From the NCBI GenBank assembly GCA_039720395.1, contig JBBPBK010000093.1:1-64000 (forward strand): a stretch of 64,000 nucleotides of DNA, in the 5' to 3' direction. The notes beneath the pieces are model-generated. The model was not told the origin of the DNA and ran no database searches. It was given only the letters and a program-made list of their open reading frames with translations. Positions 47,365 through 59,675 of the stretch are shown piece after piece. The position numbers and the translations under genes were made by a program. The first letter of the stretch is position 1. The number at the start of each line of letters is the position of its first letter. Origin of the DNA: Liquidambar formosana. Its lineage: Eukaryota > Streptophyta > Magnoliopsida > Saxifragales > Altingiaceae.

Positions 47365-48651
47365 TTAAGTCCTCTTGAGTTTCTTCAGAGTCATTTTGTT
47401 TGTCTTCTGTCTCTCTCTACCAAGTTTTCTTTTCTTTCGCAAGTCATGGCCGTGGGATGCCTCCACTGCTTCAAGAATGTCTTCTCTGCAAAGTCCAAAT
47501 CTCATGTCCTTGATAAGGTCATAAATTCTTTCTCGGCGAGAAGTTTCCCTTTCGCCCAAATCATCCTTCAACCATTGCTTATATTCTCTACTCATCTCGA
47601 AAGGTCCTCCAGTGTTGGCAATCCGAGTCAATTTCAGGTCTGTAGGCCAGCGAGTCCTCGCCCACTTGATTATGGTAGGACCGACAGGTTCCACAAAGCA
47701 ACAAGGTCCTGTTAAGGACGGTATGGTTTGCATGGCGCCCATCTGGCGAAGAATTCTCGAAGCCCAATAGAAGGAAGTCGACCTCAGTCCTATGAGTTTG
47801 ACAAAAGCACACCCCGAGGTTCGAAAAAGTACCTACTCTTTACACCCCCATGTAAAGACGTACCATTTGATGTTCTGCCATGACAGCGTGTGGAAATAAC
47901 CCAACCAATCTCTTAAAAAGAACGGCCCAGGGAGTTCAACTCGGCGCAGATAGAAGTGCTGGGGCTTGTATGGATTGATAGTGGTGGGAGATAGAAAGTT
48001 CAAGCGCTCGAGCAGCCACATTTGCAGTAAAAAGGGGCTACCTTCTAAAGGCGCTTTGGGGTTGCCATGAATTTTATCTAAACCATTCAAGGTTTCAGCT
48101 AGTACCAGAGGAATGATGTTATGTCGCTTGAGAAGAGGGGCAACCAACTCACATATTTGAACAGGGGCTTGAAGAGTGCCGGTGGATATGAGAAAGCGAC
48201 CAATTAAACAGAAAGCGAGTGCACGCTGAATTTGAGGGGTAAAAGTCAGAGTACCTTCGCTATCATGAGCCAAGAATGAGGTTGCTAACTTCATTAAGTC
48301 CACCATATGGTCCTTGACAAAGATCGTTGCATCCCTTTGAGGAATGCCAAGAAAATCCGAGAAGGAAGCAAGGTAATCAGAGCGAGGTATAGGAAGAATG
48401 AATGGCCCTGCAGGCGAAACTCCAAATAAAGCACAGAATTCCTCCATGGTTGGGCATAATTCTTCATAATTAAATCGAAAGACATGGATTTGAGGATCCC
48501 AAAAGTATGTAGCAGCAGTGAGAAGGGTCGTCTCGAGCTTCATGTGCCTTATGGAGAGCAATGGCTCCAAGCCGAAGCGCTTAAACTCAGTTTTGTCTTT
48601 GGCAGCCATGACTGCCAAAAACCCTCTTAAGAACCCATCCAAGGCTTCCAT
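47365..48651 (-). pseudogene. Antisense gene 1: DUF7745/plant-mobile-domain-like protein (one in-frame stop)
   Basis: It starts at ATG 48649-48651 (MEALDGFLRGFLAVMAAKD), reading away from the 3' LTR. About 427 residues in one frame with a single TAG at 47833-47835 (after FTWGCKE); the frame continues VLFRTSGCAFVKLIGLRS to KKLKRT. The core YFWDPQIHVFRFNYEELCPT and MEEFCALFGV is typical of plant DUF7745/PMD-like proteins found in transposons; the family name is my recognition, not a search result. No intron is needed. A TATA box (48700-48706) and the GC-rich module (48793-48874) lie upstream. It converges with pol, leaving about 300 bp between them. The C-terminus is very basic. Function is unknown; a role in element propagation or silencing is speculation. 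Confidence 0.8.
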
Positions 48652-48699
48652 AATTATTGTCAATGAAAATAGGTGAGTTAAAAGACTCCCCTCATGTGT

Positions 48700-48706
48700 T
48701 TTTATA
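48700..48706 (-). promoter_or_regulatory. TATA box of antisense gene 1
   Basis: TATAAAA on the minus strand, about 50 bp upstream of the ATG at 48651, with no intervening ATG in frame. It gives a very short predicted 5' UTR. Confidence 0.6.
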
Positions 48707-48792
48707 GGAAAAGGGTCACAAATTCGAGTCCTAAAAGGAGTAGAACCGTCAAAATCGCAAAATTCCTGAAAAATCGCGAAAAAGCGCGTCGA

Positions 48793-48874
48793 CCTCGGGT
48801 AACCGTCCGGGGCTGGACGGTCAGCCGTCTAGGCCCAGATGGCTAACCGTCCGGGGCCAGATGGTCACCCGAGG
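48793..48874. promoter_or_regulatory. GC-rich palindromic module upstream of antisense gene 1
   Basis: CCTCGGGTAACCGTCC to GGTCACCCGAGG, clearly the same module as the Gypsy-2 U3 copy at 37444-37525. It lies about 90 bp upstream of the TATA box of this gene. Confidence 0.62.
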
Positions 48875-49154
48875 CCCCCGCCTTGTTTTGCCTTGTTTCG
48901 CCCGGTTTTGCCTATTTTCGCGTTCGGGTGGCCTTTTTAGGCCATTTTCACTCCTATGAACTCACATTGACTCAAATTTTCATGAGAAAGGCACCATAAC
49001 ATCATCATGATAGATTCAAACAAGCACAACAAGTATCCATAGCAAGGGATAAGAGAGTTGGTTTTAGGTGGCAATTACAAAACACAAGTATGAAATGCAA
49101 AAAGATAGCCATAGTCTCATTGTTTCTACAAACCCAACAAGAAAGTAAATGAAC
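48875..49154. other. Spacer between antisense genes 1 and 2
   Basis: Upstream region of gene 1, with GGCAAAACAAGG-like repeats on the minus strand that also occur upstream of gene 2 (about 62009-62045), then the 3' untranslated part of gene 2. No ORF supported. Confidence 0.5.
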
Positions 49155-51106
49155 TCAACGGTTCCCAGAGCTTCTTTTGCGGCTCGGCCTAGCTCCATCA
49201 CGACCCCCACGAGGTGCTCTAGGAGGGCACATTGCTGGTGGTGGCTGCATACACAAAACCCATTGCAAAGAAGTCAAGTATGAGAATAGGGTTGGTTAAA
49301 AACCACAAATAGGAACTTTAAAATAGGTTGAACACTTACCATGACATCCAAACGAGCTTCCGCCATGGATTTGGCTAAGCTCATCCTCACAAGGTCACGC
49401 CTCAAGCCCTCACTCAGGTCAATAAACTCTTGGGCATATGCCGCAGGCACCTAGGATAATCAATAAGGATAAAATTGAAGGTAAAGTTCAAAGAAAGAAA
49501 TAAATACCCATAAAGAGAACTCACCTGTTCTCGATTTGGGTCGATCCTGGGGGACTCATCAAATGCAGGATGAGTGATGGCGGTCTTGACAAAGTCTGAC
49601 CCACTGCACAAATCAATGAACCAATTCGGCTGAGGCAAGGGTAGTGACCTATCCCCCTCCATCTCATCTTCCTCAGAGCCAGGAACCACTCCTGAGCCCA
49701 CTGTCGAGCTATGCCCACGTGGTCGTCGACCGTGCAAGTGTTCACCTATTAAATAGAGTCTCTATCAAAAGAAAAGGCTAGGAGAATGTTAAAGACTTAC
49801 CCCCTGAGGAGGAAGGCCTGTCACCCTGGGCCTCATCAGATATTGGAGACAGAAAATGTCATATGCAATGTCAAGAGAAGTGAACTCCTCCGCATCCCAG
49901 CCTCTCAAGGCATCCCACAACTCCTCCCCCTCCATTAAGTTAGCATGCCTCATGTTAAGTGGTGGAGGCATTGGAGCCATGGCGGCATTCACATCACCCA
50001 TGACTTGGCGTAAGACACGCTCCCCTAGGTACCAATACCTACCCACGGGGCCTTCCAAGAGCACCCTCTTGCCCGTCAGCATCAAGCTAGGAATGCATCG
50101 CTTGGGTAGCATTGGTACCCATATCTTCCATGGATTCCATTTAATCTGTTCAAAAATCCAAAATGAGAAATTGGGAGTAAAAAGAAAAGGAAAAGAATGG
50201 GGAAAGAATTTCACCATATCAGCAGTGAGGCTTGCTAGGTGAGCTCTAGCAAAGGCGTAATCATGACGATTCGCCGCCCGAATGGATACATAACTAGGAG
50301 AGTAATTCTTGAGGGTAGGCCATTCAATGGTTTCCTCAGCAAGGGATGGGCGACATAGGTTGAGGTACTCATAGCACCAAACCTGTCAAAAGTTGAGAAA
50401 AGAGTCAAAAAGAAAGATAATATAAGGAAAAAAATAAAAAGGAATGAAAGGGAAGTAGCATTACCTCCCAAACAAAGGGCATCCCGCCGAAGTCCTTGGT
50501 CACACCACGTGACATGTCACACATTGTGCGATACATGGTGGCTAGAGCAGCCCCTCCCCAGTTGAATTTCCTAATCTTGTCAACATCCTCCATGCTTGCA
50601 AGAAGACCCAAAGGGGCTAGGTCACCCGTCCCGGCAAAGAATGTGCATGAGATCATGTACAGAAGGAATGCTCTTGTAATACAATCGGGGCTTGCACCTT
50701 CGCTCTCCCTTTGCTTAGCAAACTTGTTGAAAAGCCAAGTGCGTCGCACTGCTTTCTTGATTACCTCGATTTCCATCCCAAGGTAAGCTAGGAGATAATC
50801 TTCATCCGTGTGAGCCTCCTCATAGAACTCCAAGCTTTTGCCTTTAATGCTTAAGCCGGTGATCATGGTGAAGTCCTTGGGGGTTAGTGTCATCTCCCCA
50901 AAGCCAAAGTGGAATGTATTGGTGGTGTCCCACCATAGCTCAGACAAGGCTAGCAAAACTTGCCTATCACATTGGTCATTCCATAGAGAATCTAGGAATG
51001 GGCCAAAACCGACCTTTTCGATATAGCCTTTGGTGATGGGTTAGAAGTTTTCCATGTTCCGCCACTATTCAATGAGTCCTTTGACAGAGGACCGAGTGCG
51101 CATGTC
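49155..51106 (-). pseudogene. Antisense gene 2, exons 2-7: plant mobile domain (PMD) protein
   Basis: Predicted exons, minus strand: 51106-50465, 50382-50215, 50145-49801, 49761-49525, 49450-49340 and 49244-49155, plus exon 1 at 61641-61498. Junctions are GT-AG (for example GAG/GTAATG with GACAG/GTTTGG; CAG/GTGAGT; ATG/GTAAGT with TGCAG/CCACCA), and every exon is a multiple of three, giving about 578 codons. Exon 2 holds the PMD core (LALSELWWDTTNTFHFGFGE, MTLTPKDFTMITGLSIKGK, WLFNKFAKQ). Exons 3-4 continue WEVWCYEYLNLCRPSLAEE and GRYWYLGERVLRQ. The end is basic (RAPRGGRDGARPSRKRSSGN). Two stops interrupt exon 2 (TAG 51065-51067, TAA 51041-51043). The 49762-49800 intron is only 39 nt, so that acceptor is doubtful. 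PMD proteins are known in plant transposons; function here is unknown. Confidence 0.8.
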
Positions 51107-51549
51107 CTGAAAGTTGGGCTATAGCCATTGAAAATACCTTGAGAGTTAGTTGAAAGAACATGGAAATAATAAGCTTACACTAGCAATTGGTTTCAAATCG
51201 TTTTCCAAAAGATGTCAAAAGTTTGTTTTTATTCATGAAATGAATTGCTAATGGATGTTTATGAGTTTACTTGTTTATATGCCTTAATTTGGCAAGGATT
51301 GAACACTTTTTTATCACTTGGGCATTTTATCGAACACTTGGTGGGTGATACCTCCCAAGCCCTGAAACAAAAGAATTTTGTATGATCAACCCTTGCTAAA
51401 TCATAGCATATTACTCACTTGAGGGTTTACTTGTTGATATACATTGATTTGGTGAAGATTGAACATCTTTATTTCACTTGGGAATTTTATCGAACACTTG
51501 GCGGGTGCCATTTTTCAAGCTTTCAAATGAAAAGAATTTGTGTGTTCAA
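51107..51549 (-). other. Intron 1 of antisense gene 2 (left part) with ~160-bp tandem duplication
   Basis: The acceptor is AACTTTCAG before GACATG (51106). A repeat unit starting GTTTACTTGTT at about 51264 recurs at 51424 (period 160), and a third partial unit continues after Copia-E at 61373. Copia-E inserted within it. No ORF. Confidence 0.6.
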
Positions 51550-53245
51550 TGTTGGGAATCTAACTAGGGAGGAAAACTACAAAGGGCGGAATTAAAATTT
51601 TCCTACGATTCCCAAACCCATGAATCCGATTATGCATAATACAAAAACATAAACCCTAACTACCAAGAGAGTTGGGATTACTTACAGTTGATTAATGTCT
51701 TCTCATTTATGCTCCAAGCTTTGTGTTCTCCATTTTGCTCCAAGCTTTGTCTCCGGACAGCGGTGAATGAGCAGCCCAAGTGTGCTGCCTCCAATGGTAT
51801 CCACACCTAGCTTGAACTTGAAGTCCTTTCCTTCTTCTTCCTTGTTGTTGCTAGAGGTGGAGAAGAAAGAGAGAGAGAGAGAGAGGGAGAGCTGTAATTT
51901 TTAGCCAGCCCTTGGGGAGGAGTGATTGTGATGATGTCATCACCTTATAGTGGGCATTATATAGCCCACTAATAGGGCCGGCCAAGGGGGGATTCCAAAC
52001 CCTAATCTAATTTGTGTAATTACTCTTAATTACACAATTAGACCACTAGTTTGCATCAAATACAAATTAGCCCCCTAAAGAACTTTTCTTTAATCACTTA
52101 TACCCTTTCTCTCATAGACAATCAAGCTCTCTTAGCATGATCAGTGTGTGACCCATTGGGTTCACATCATTAAGTAGTAGGAACAGCACAAGTTGTGCAC
52201 AATGGAACACTTTCCATTAAGGGTCTAATTGAAACTCCTTTCAATTCCCTAATTGATTATAACTCATTTATATCAATTAGGGCTTCTACTAACCATGAGT
52301 AACACCTAGCATATGGCTCATGGTGTGGTCCTTAATGAGGTGAATAGTCATTTACAAAGAACCCTTCTGTTATAGTTTACAGGTTACAATTCCATCCTTC
52401 CATCAACACAATGTCTCCAATTGAACTAATAGGACATAGAAGTCTGTCAAGTCCCTAGTTCAATTACTTTATACTCATTCATTAATATCAACTCAATGAT
52501 GAACTTATGGAAACTCCTTTCCATATTCATTCTACCATGGGCCCATGGATTTAATGAGTTATATTCAATGAATGCTGTATGAGACATTCACTCCCTTTTT
52601 CCTGAGAGTGATGGATTCCTTGTTGATCACTCACATGCCTTCACACATATAGCAGAAGGGCCAATGAACACCCTTACAGACCCCTGAATAGGATCTGCAC
52701 TTAGTGTTATCAAACTTCTAAAGCTACATGCATAAGACAACCATGGTGTCTCAGGTCTAAGGATTACTTGTACCACTATAACAATGAGAAACTGATTGAC
52801 AGGCAGGTTAAAACTCCATTCAGTTTATCTCATATCTTTGGTCACATTCAGTGTACCTATTCTGATAATAGGCACCCACTTGTTGGTTGCAGTGTCCCCA
52901 CACAAATAGCTTGAGACTAGCTATCCTCCTATAGAGTCAACCTAACAAGTGCTAGTCCTATGGTTCATTACTGTCCATCATAGTGAACCTTCAACTAGGA
53001 ATGATTTAGGAGTTTAGTACAGAGATATATTTACAGTCTCAAAATTACAACCCTTTGTAATTTCATATTCTCAACTCTAACTCCATGGACATATTATGTA
53101 AATATAAATGATGCATATAAACATAATAGAATAAGCCCTTTTATTAAATCAATAATAAATGTGACATATATAAATGAAATCAATTGATTGTTCCTAATCC
53201 CTAAACAATCATCTCCATGATTGGCTCTAGGGCATAATCCTAACA
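51550..53245 (-). repeat. Copia-E 3' LTR (1696 bp)
   Basis: Minus-strand LTR, reading TGTTAGGATTATGCCC from 53245 and ending GATTCCCAACA at 51550. The polypurine tract is at 53246-53255. A GA-rich microsatellite lies near 51865-51890. Confidence 0.95.
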
Positions 53246-53255
53246 ATCTCCCACT

Positions 53256-55287
53256 TGCACTATAGCCAATCCACCATGTATCTCATACCCATATCCTGTC
53301 GGTGGTGATCCAACACACTTGGGTTATAGCCTTAGTGAAGGGGTATTCTTTATTCTCTGTTGTATTAAACTTCTATATGTATATGTCATCTCTTCCAATG
53401 ATCTCTCTAATCACTTGGAATCGCCGCTTAAAGTTTGGACTTTTGATGAGACCGTGGATCCTTGTCTTGAGCCCTAGCCTTATTGTTGTCACAAAAACAA
53501 TAGTAAAGGCTTCTCAATGTCAGGAACCACTCCTAGTTCTGCAATGAACTTACTCATCCAAACATGCAGCAATGCACTCAAATTTACAGCTCCACCATTT
53601 AAGGTGATAACATACCTCGATGTTGATCTCCTATCATCATCGTCAGATTGAAAATCTATATCCGTTCTACCAACCATTTCAAGTTTCTTTCTCCATAGGC
53701 AAGGGATAGGTCCTTTAGTTCTTCTCAAGAACTTAAGGATAGCCTTGACTGCTTCCCAGTGTTCCTCATCTGGGTCTGCCTGATATCTGCTCGTAACATT
53801 TACAGCAAAACTGATATCTGGTCTTTTAGTTATACACAACTTGATTCCATGTCTGACAGGAATAAGACCTCCTTTTGGAATCATGCATTTTGAACTCTTT
53901 CAAAATCTTGTCTATGTACTTTGATTGGGAGAGACTTAGCATCCTTTAGATCTATCTCTATAGACCTCTATTCCTAGAATATAGGATGCTTCTTCCAAAT
54001 CTTTTATGAAGAAACTTTGTGAAAAACCAATTTTTCACTTTTGACAACGTCTCTACATTATTTCCCTAATAAGTAGAACGTCATTCACTTATAGGACCAT
54101 AAATGTGATCGCACTCCCACTAACCCTTTGTACAATCATGGTACAATAACGGGTTCTATCTCAACAGGGACAGGGGTTGCATCAATGTTGGTTTGTGTCT
54201 CATTAGACAACTCTTTGAGTTCCATTTTCCTGTTGTTATCTCCTTCTTGAATAAACTCTTTTTCAAGAAAGATTGCAAACTTACAAACAAAACACCTTTT
54301 GTTCATCAGGATAATAGATATGATATCCTAAACTTTCTTTAGGGTAATCCACAAACCTACATTTAAGTTATCTTGATTTCCAATTTGGTTGCATTATATG
54401 TCTCTACATATGTAGTGCATCCCCATACCTTAACATGTTTAAGGTTTGGTGCTTCCCTTTCCATATCTCATATAGGTCCTAAGGGACAGCCTTGGTTTGA
54501 ATTCTGTTTCACAGGTACGTGGCAATTTCTAGGGCATATCCTAACAAGGATAATATTAGGTCGTTGTAACTTATCATGGACCGGACCATATCAAATAAGG
54601 TCCTCTTCCTCCTTTTGACATACCATTTAGTTATGATGTTCTAAGAGGTGTCCATTAGAATAGAATGCCTATTTGAACAAGTTGATCTGAAAGATCACCA
54701 GTTAAATATTCGCCTCCTCGATCCAATCGAAGAGCTTAATACTTTTACTAGTTTGTTTTCTTTACTTCATATCTGAATTCTTTGAACCTTTTCAAATGTT
54801 TCAGATTTGTACTTCTTTAAGTATATGCACCTATACCTTAACATTTTTAAGTAAAGGTTCATAAAGTATGAGAAACTATTTCTCTTGTTCTCTTGGGTTT
54901 ATTAGCATTCAATTTTAGAGCTATCATGTTTCATGCAATTCATATTTGCAAGGTAGTTTAGAAGATAAATGCTATAAATTCCAGAAGTAATGAACTCTTC
55001 ATAAAAACATTTATTAAATCAAACTAAAAACACTGTTTAGGCAAAACTGAAATAAAGATAATGTTTCTAAAAACTTCTGGAATGTCAAGATAGCTTATTA
55101 ATTCTAAACTACTCCTTCAGGTAGAGTCAAGCAGCAAGTCCCATAGCTAATACAGCAACACTTTGCTCCATTCTCTACTCGTAGGGATATTCCGCTTCTA
55201 CTCAGCCTTCTGCTTCCCACTAGATCCTGCATGGAATTCAAAATTCACATCAGAATTAAGTACCCTAAGTGGAAGCAAAACTAACAT
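53256..55287 (-). pseudogene. Decayed pol of Copia-E
   Basis: By comparison with Copia-A it retains traces of protease (near 55200), integrase (54300-54860), and RT/RNase H (53256-54150; best block TSRYQADPDEEHWEAVKAIL and FQSDDDDRRSTSRYV at 53489-53884). The N-terminal half of RT is missing: sequence equivalent to about 15270-15930 of Copia-A is absent near 54150. Many stops and frameshifts. It cannot encode enzymes. Confidence 0.85.
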
Positions 55288-56160
55288 TTAGTTTAGAGCA
55301 TGATCCATACCTTCCGAAGGTCGGCTCTTTAGAGTATCCAGATACTCCCGGCAGTTACGTTTCCAGTGCCCATCCTTGCCGCAGTGAAAACAGGTTCCTT
55401 TGGCCTTGTCAGTATTACCTTTCTTGACACCTCCCTTTGGCTTCAAGTTCTTCTTCTTCTTCCCTTGGGTACTCTTACCCTTTCCTTTGCCCTTGCCCTT
55501 AGGCTTGGGCTTGGCCTTGGAAGTAGAAGCTCCATCAAATGCGAGCAAAGAACCTTTTCCCTTCTTCATTGTCTCCTCAGTCATCTTGAGCAAATTGTGC
55601 AGCTCGGGGAGAGTGGGCTCAAGCTTGTTCATATGAAAATTCATTATGAACGGCCCAAATAAATCAGGAAGGGACTGCAATATAATGTCTGAACACATAT
55701 CAGCTTCAATGATCACATCAAGCTTTTCAAGCTGCTCGATATGGTTGATCATTTTCAAGGTGTGATCAGTCACAGATGAACCCTCATTCATCCTTGCCTT
55801 GAATAGATCCTTGACAATATTGTACTTTGCGGTCCTACTTTGCTCCCCATACAACTCTTGTAAGTGGAGAAAGATGTCGCGAGCACTTTTCATGGACTCA
55901 TGTTGCTTCTGAAGCTCAGGGCTCATGGATGCCATCATATAGCATCTTGCCTTCAAATCGTCGTCCATGCGCTTCTGAAAAGCGTCTCTCTCTTGCTGAG
56001 TTGCAGTCTCAGCCAGTGCCTCAGGAAGTGTGCCATCAAGTGTGTAGGTAATCTTTTCGGAAGTTAAAACTATTTTTAAGTTCCTCAGCCAATCAAGATA
56101 GTTTGGTCCAGTCAAACGGTTGATGTCCAATATTTTGGATAGCGGGTTGAGATGAGCCAT
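55288..56160 (-). CDS. gag: Gag of Copia-E (intact, 290 aa)
   Basis: Starts at ATG 56158-56160 (MAHLNPLSKILDINRLTGPN). It has a copia gag domain with YLDWLRNLKIVL, CYMMASMSPELQKQHESMK and LHLQELYGEQSRTAKYNIVK, a middle region QLEKLDVIIEADMCSDIILQ and SLPDLFGPFIMNF, a long Lys/Gly-rich linker, and the zinc knuckle CFHCGKDGHWKRNC. It ends shortly after SRPSEGMDHALN, where Copia-A reads on into protease; the stop separates gag from the dead pol. It is the only complete copia gag here and includes about 110 residues that Copia-A lacks. An intact gag beside a ruined pol fits a gag-supplying non-autonomous element. It would form particles; competence is inferred. Confidence 0.93.
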   Translation of the reverse strand: MAHLNPLSKILDINRLTGPNYLDWLRNLKIVLTSEKITYTLDGTLPEALAETATQQERDAFQKRMDDDLKARCYMMASMSPELQKQHESMKSARDIFLHLQELYGEQSRTAKYNIVKDLFKARMNEGSSVTDHTLKMINHIEQLEKLDVIIEADMCSDIILQSLPDLFGPFIMNFHMNKLEPTLPELHNLLKMTEETMKKGKGSLLAFDGASTSKAKPKPKGKGKGKGKSTQGKKKKNLKPKGGVKKGNTDKAKGTCFHCGKDGHWKRNCREYLDTLKSRPSEGMDHALN

Positions 56161-59100
56161 TTCTATGAACTACATATAAAATTAGAGAATTAGATTTCAT
56201 TTTTAATCCATAATGATCGGGTCTTTAATCATATGGTACCTCCCACTATTTTATCAAATTCCATACACCCTCTAATGGAATTCGGGAATCTTATTCCTAA
56301 TGGGGATTGGGGTCCCACTATGACTTAGAAGCCTCACATGTTAGTTTCTTAACTTCTAACCCACAGTAAGAAGACAACTCTTTGTCTATTGCTTCATAAG
56401 CAAGTTCCAATCATTTTGCCTCTAGGGTACATACTCCTCACATGTTAGTTTCTTGGAATACTTCCCTAGTTAAGTTAAGCCCATCATTCACACAGGTATG
56501 TTTCACCAAATATATACCTCACATGTTAGTTTCTTGGTATATACCAGCTTAGGCACCCCATGATATCTATATATGTGATAGTTTCAAGTAATGTCTTTAA
56601 TATGGGTAGCTCCTACATGTCTGCAGCCAGGTACCCACATTAAGGGACGTTAGATGATCCTATAATGATGGAAGGCAATGAAGAATCCATTCCCTAATGT
56701 ATTCTCCATTTCCAACTTAATATTAAAATAGAGGGGTTTTAAGGGTCTCATCTAATCTAACATACATCTCATGCATTTAAATAAGAAATATATAACAACA
56801 TTATATATATGTAATCCACTTATCGATATTAGTCCCTATAAGGTGACATATAACGATCTTTGGATTTGGAGCTATCTCTATTAATCTCATTAAAAGCTCC
56901 CACTATGATGATTATGGACTTTAAGAGGATTCAATCCAAGCCAATGAATTGAATCCTTGGTCTAAGGTGGGTGTAGGTAATCGTAAAACATTCATTTGAA
57001 ACATAGCATGCTCTCTTGAAAATCTTCTCCAAGCTTTCAAGTCCTTCAATCTCCTCCATTGGCTTCATGGTCTCCACCATAGGTTTGTTGGGCTCCACCA
57101 TGCTCCTTTAGGTCCACCATGCTCCTTAGTGCGCTCTCGATTACATAACATTTACATAATTTTAAAGAAAGGGATACATAAGGGGAATGTGGGGTACATA
57201 AGAGAATGATAGAGAGAGAGAAGAAGGTGGCATGCAAGCCCCAAATAAATAATACATCACCAAAAATTAACAACTCTTGAAAAATTAATACAACCCATTC
57301 ATAAGACGGCCAATCACAATTGGTTTAAGGGGTATAATCCATAATCATCATCCATCCATAACCATACAATCACATTGCATAATAAAGGAAATAACTGTAA
57401 GCAATAAGCATATGGGCATTCATGGTAACTCTATTGATTGGTTTTCATTAATCTTATTAATGTGTCCTAATCTTATTAGGATATGCATAAATTCTTGAAT
57501 TAATTAAGTCTTAACATTTAAGACATTTAATTTCAATTAATCAAATCAATTGAAACATATAAAGTCCCCTAATTAAACTCTAATATCAAATATTAGAATC
57601 TTTTTAATTAAACAAAACAATTTTATTTAATTAAAATTTCCAGATTTTTATTTAATCCTAAATTGTGTTTTAAACCATTTAAAACAATATAAAATTAATC
57701 ACCATTAATTAAATAATCAATTTCGGAATTAAATAAAATCATTTTATTAATTAATTAGTGCATTAGGGTTTCCTAAAACCCTAAACCCTAAATGCATTAA
57801 CTCTAAACCCTAAGTGTAACCCTAATGCATTAAATGCCTTATGATTGGTCAATTAATGACCAATCATTTAAACCCTAGGTTTATACGGTATTAATGATTA
57901 GGATTAGGGTTTAATTAATGCCACCTAGGATATTAATTACTCCTAATTAATATGCACTAATTAGGGTTTCTAAAACCCTAAACCTTAAACCTATTAAATG
58001 CCAATGATTAATTACTAAACCATTAATGATCATGATTGGTCATTAATGACCAATCATTTAACCCTAGGTTAGACACATTAATTACTAGGTTTAGTTATTA
58101 ATTAATGCATTAATAGAATTAGGGTTTAATTAATATGAATTAGGGTTTCCTAAACCCTAAACCCTAGACATCATAAATGCACTTAATTATACCCTAATGA
58201 TTAATAACCATGATTGGTCAATTAATGACCAATCATTAAACATTTTAATTAAGGTAATTAATAGTCAATTAGGGTTTTAATTAATGCAATTAATGAATTA
58301 GGGTTTCATCATTAATGGGAATTAGGGTTTCCTAAGAAACCCTAAGGCTGCCGCCACCTACAGTGGGCTGCCATGGCTAGCCAAGGCTGCCATGGCTTGG
58401 CCAGGCCATGGGAGGCCATGGCCAGCAAAGGGGAATTCAAGCTAGGGTTTGGGCCAAGCCCATGGACACGTGTGGAGTGGCCAAGAGGGCTATCTTCTTC
58501 AAAGAACATTAGGGTTTCAAGAACCCTTGCTGGCACCACCATGGGAGGACCTCCAAGGTCACAAACGTTTCTAAAACTTAATCAATTCGACTCCACCAAC
58601 AAAACCAGCTTTTGTATCATGTCCCTACATGAATTACTAAGCTAATTGAAGTGGTTTGGATGATCAAATCATCCCCAATTGTTCTAAACAATTCAAGAAC
58701 AGTAGGCTGTCCAGAATTTGACAGCATACTGTCCCTGATCACAAATTGATTCAAAACCCAGCAAGATGATTAATTCAGGTTACCAAATTATTTTTCCTAG
58801 CATCCTACATGTCTTAGGAAACTAATAAAATTGGTTTCATGCAATTTGGAGTTCCCTAGCTCAAGATATGAACAAAACTCCATTGATGACTTTCTGCAGA
58901 AAAACAGCCTGCTGTGTTTTTCAAGAAATCAAACTTTTTGATTCTTATATGCATCAAGACTCTTATAAAACTTAAAGAAAATCATACATACAATATGTAT
59001 AATTATCCTATAAAAGATTTACATCAATTTTACAGAGATATCATATCAGAACAGTAGCAAGAACCATAGGGTTCTAAAACCCAGATTCGAACTCCATGGT

Positions 59101-59662
59101 GTTCTTCCCAAACTTTTTGATTTGTTTTAATTCTCATGCATCCCTATGCTTGAGAAATCACCATAACAACTTTATGTGAATTAATTACAGCCATTTCATG
59201 TCTTAATTAAACCAAAACAAAAACAAAATACAAAAGAGAACAACCTAGGGTTCCAAACCCTAGGTTCGGCCTCCATAGAAGAAACACTGGTTTCTTCTTC
59301 TTCTGTATACATCACATGCTTCTCAGAAATTCCAGAATTAATGTTAGAAGAATATTAGAAGAGGAGAAGAGGGAAAAACAGCCTAGGGTTCAAAACCCCA
59401 GGTTCGGCCATGAAGAGGAAACCCTAGTTTCCTCCTTCTTCTTCTCCAAAACTGAAACCAATTCAACTCTTTGAATTTTCCAGCAGTCCTAAAACCATTT
59501 TAGAAGAGGAGAAGGAGAGATAAACACCTAGGGTTCAATAACCCTAGGTTCGGCCATGAGAGGGAAATCAATTGAATGCATGAACATGAATCTCAATTCA
59601 TTAAACCAATCAATTTACCATGAATTACAGCCCACATGCAGTTTGTATTAGGCATAATCATG
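56161..59662 (-). other. Copia-E leader (3.5 kb, no gene)
   Basis: In element order from 59662: PBS-proximal region, a GC-rich patch near 58340-58545, AT-rich DNA with inverted CCAAT-type repeats (58210-58236, 58032-58057, 57841-57867), telomere-like CCCTAAA stretches (57770-57815), a CT-rich stretch, and three constant-loop hairpins (motif on the minus strand at 56517-56535, 56436-56454 and 56332-56350) just before gag. ORFs here are not conserved. Confidence 0.78.
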
Positions 59663-59674
59663 GCTCTGATACCA
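59663..59674 (-). promoter_or_regulatory. Primer-binding site of Copia-E
   Basis: Minus-strand TGGTATCAGAGC, one base from the LTR end at 59676; initiator-tRNA-Met type. Confidence 0.93.
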
Positions 59675-59675
59675 C

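Noticed and set aside
57770..57815. Interstitial telomere (CCCTAAA repeats)
   Set aside because: Only a few imperfect units, present at the same place in all copia leaders, so part of the element and not a telomere relic.
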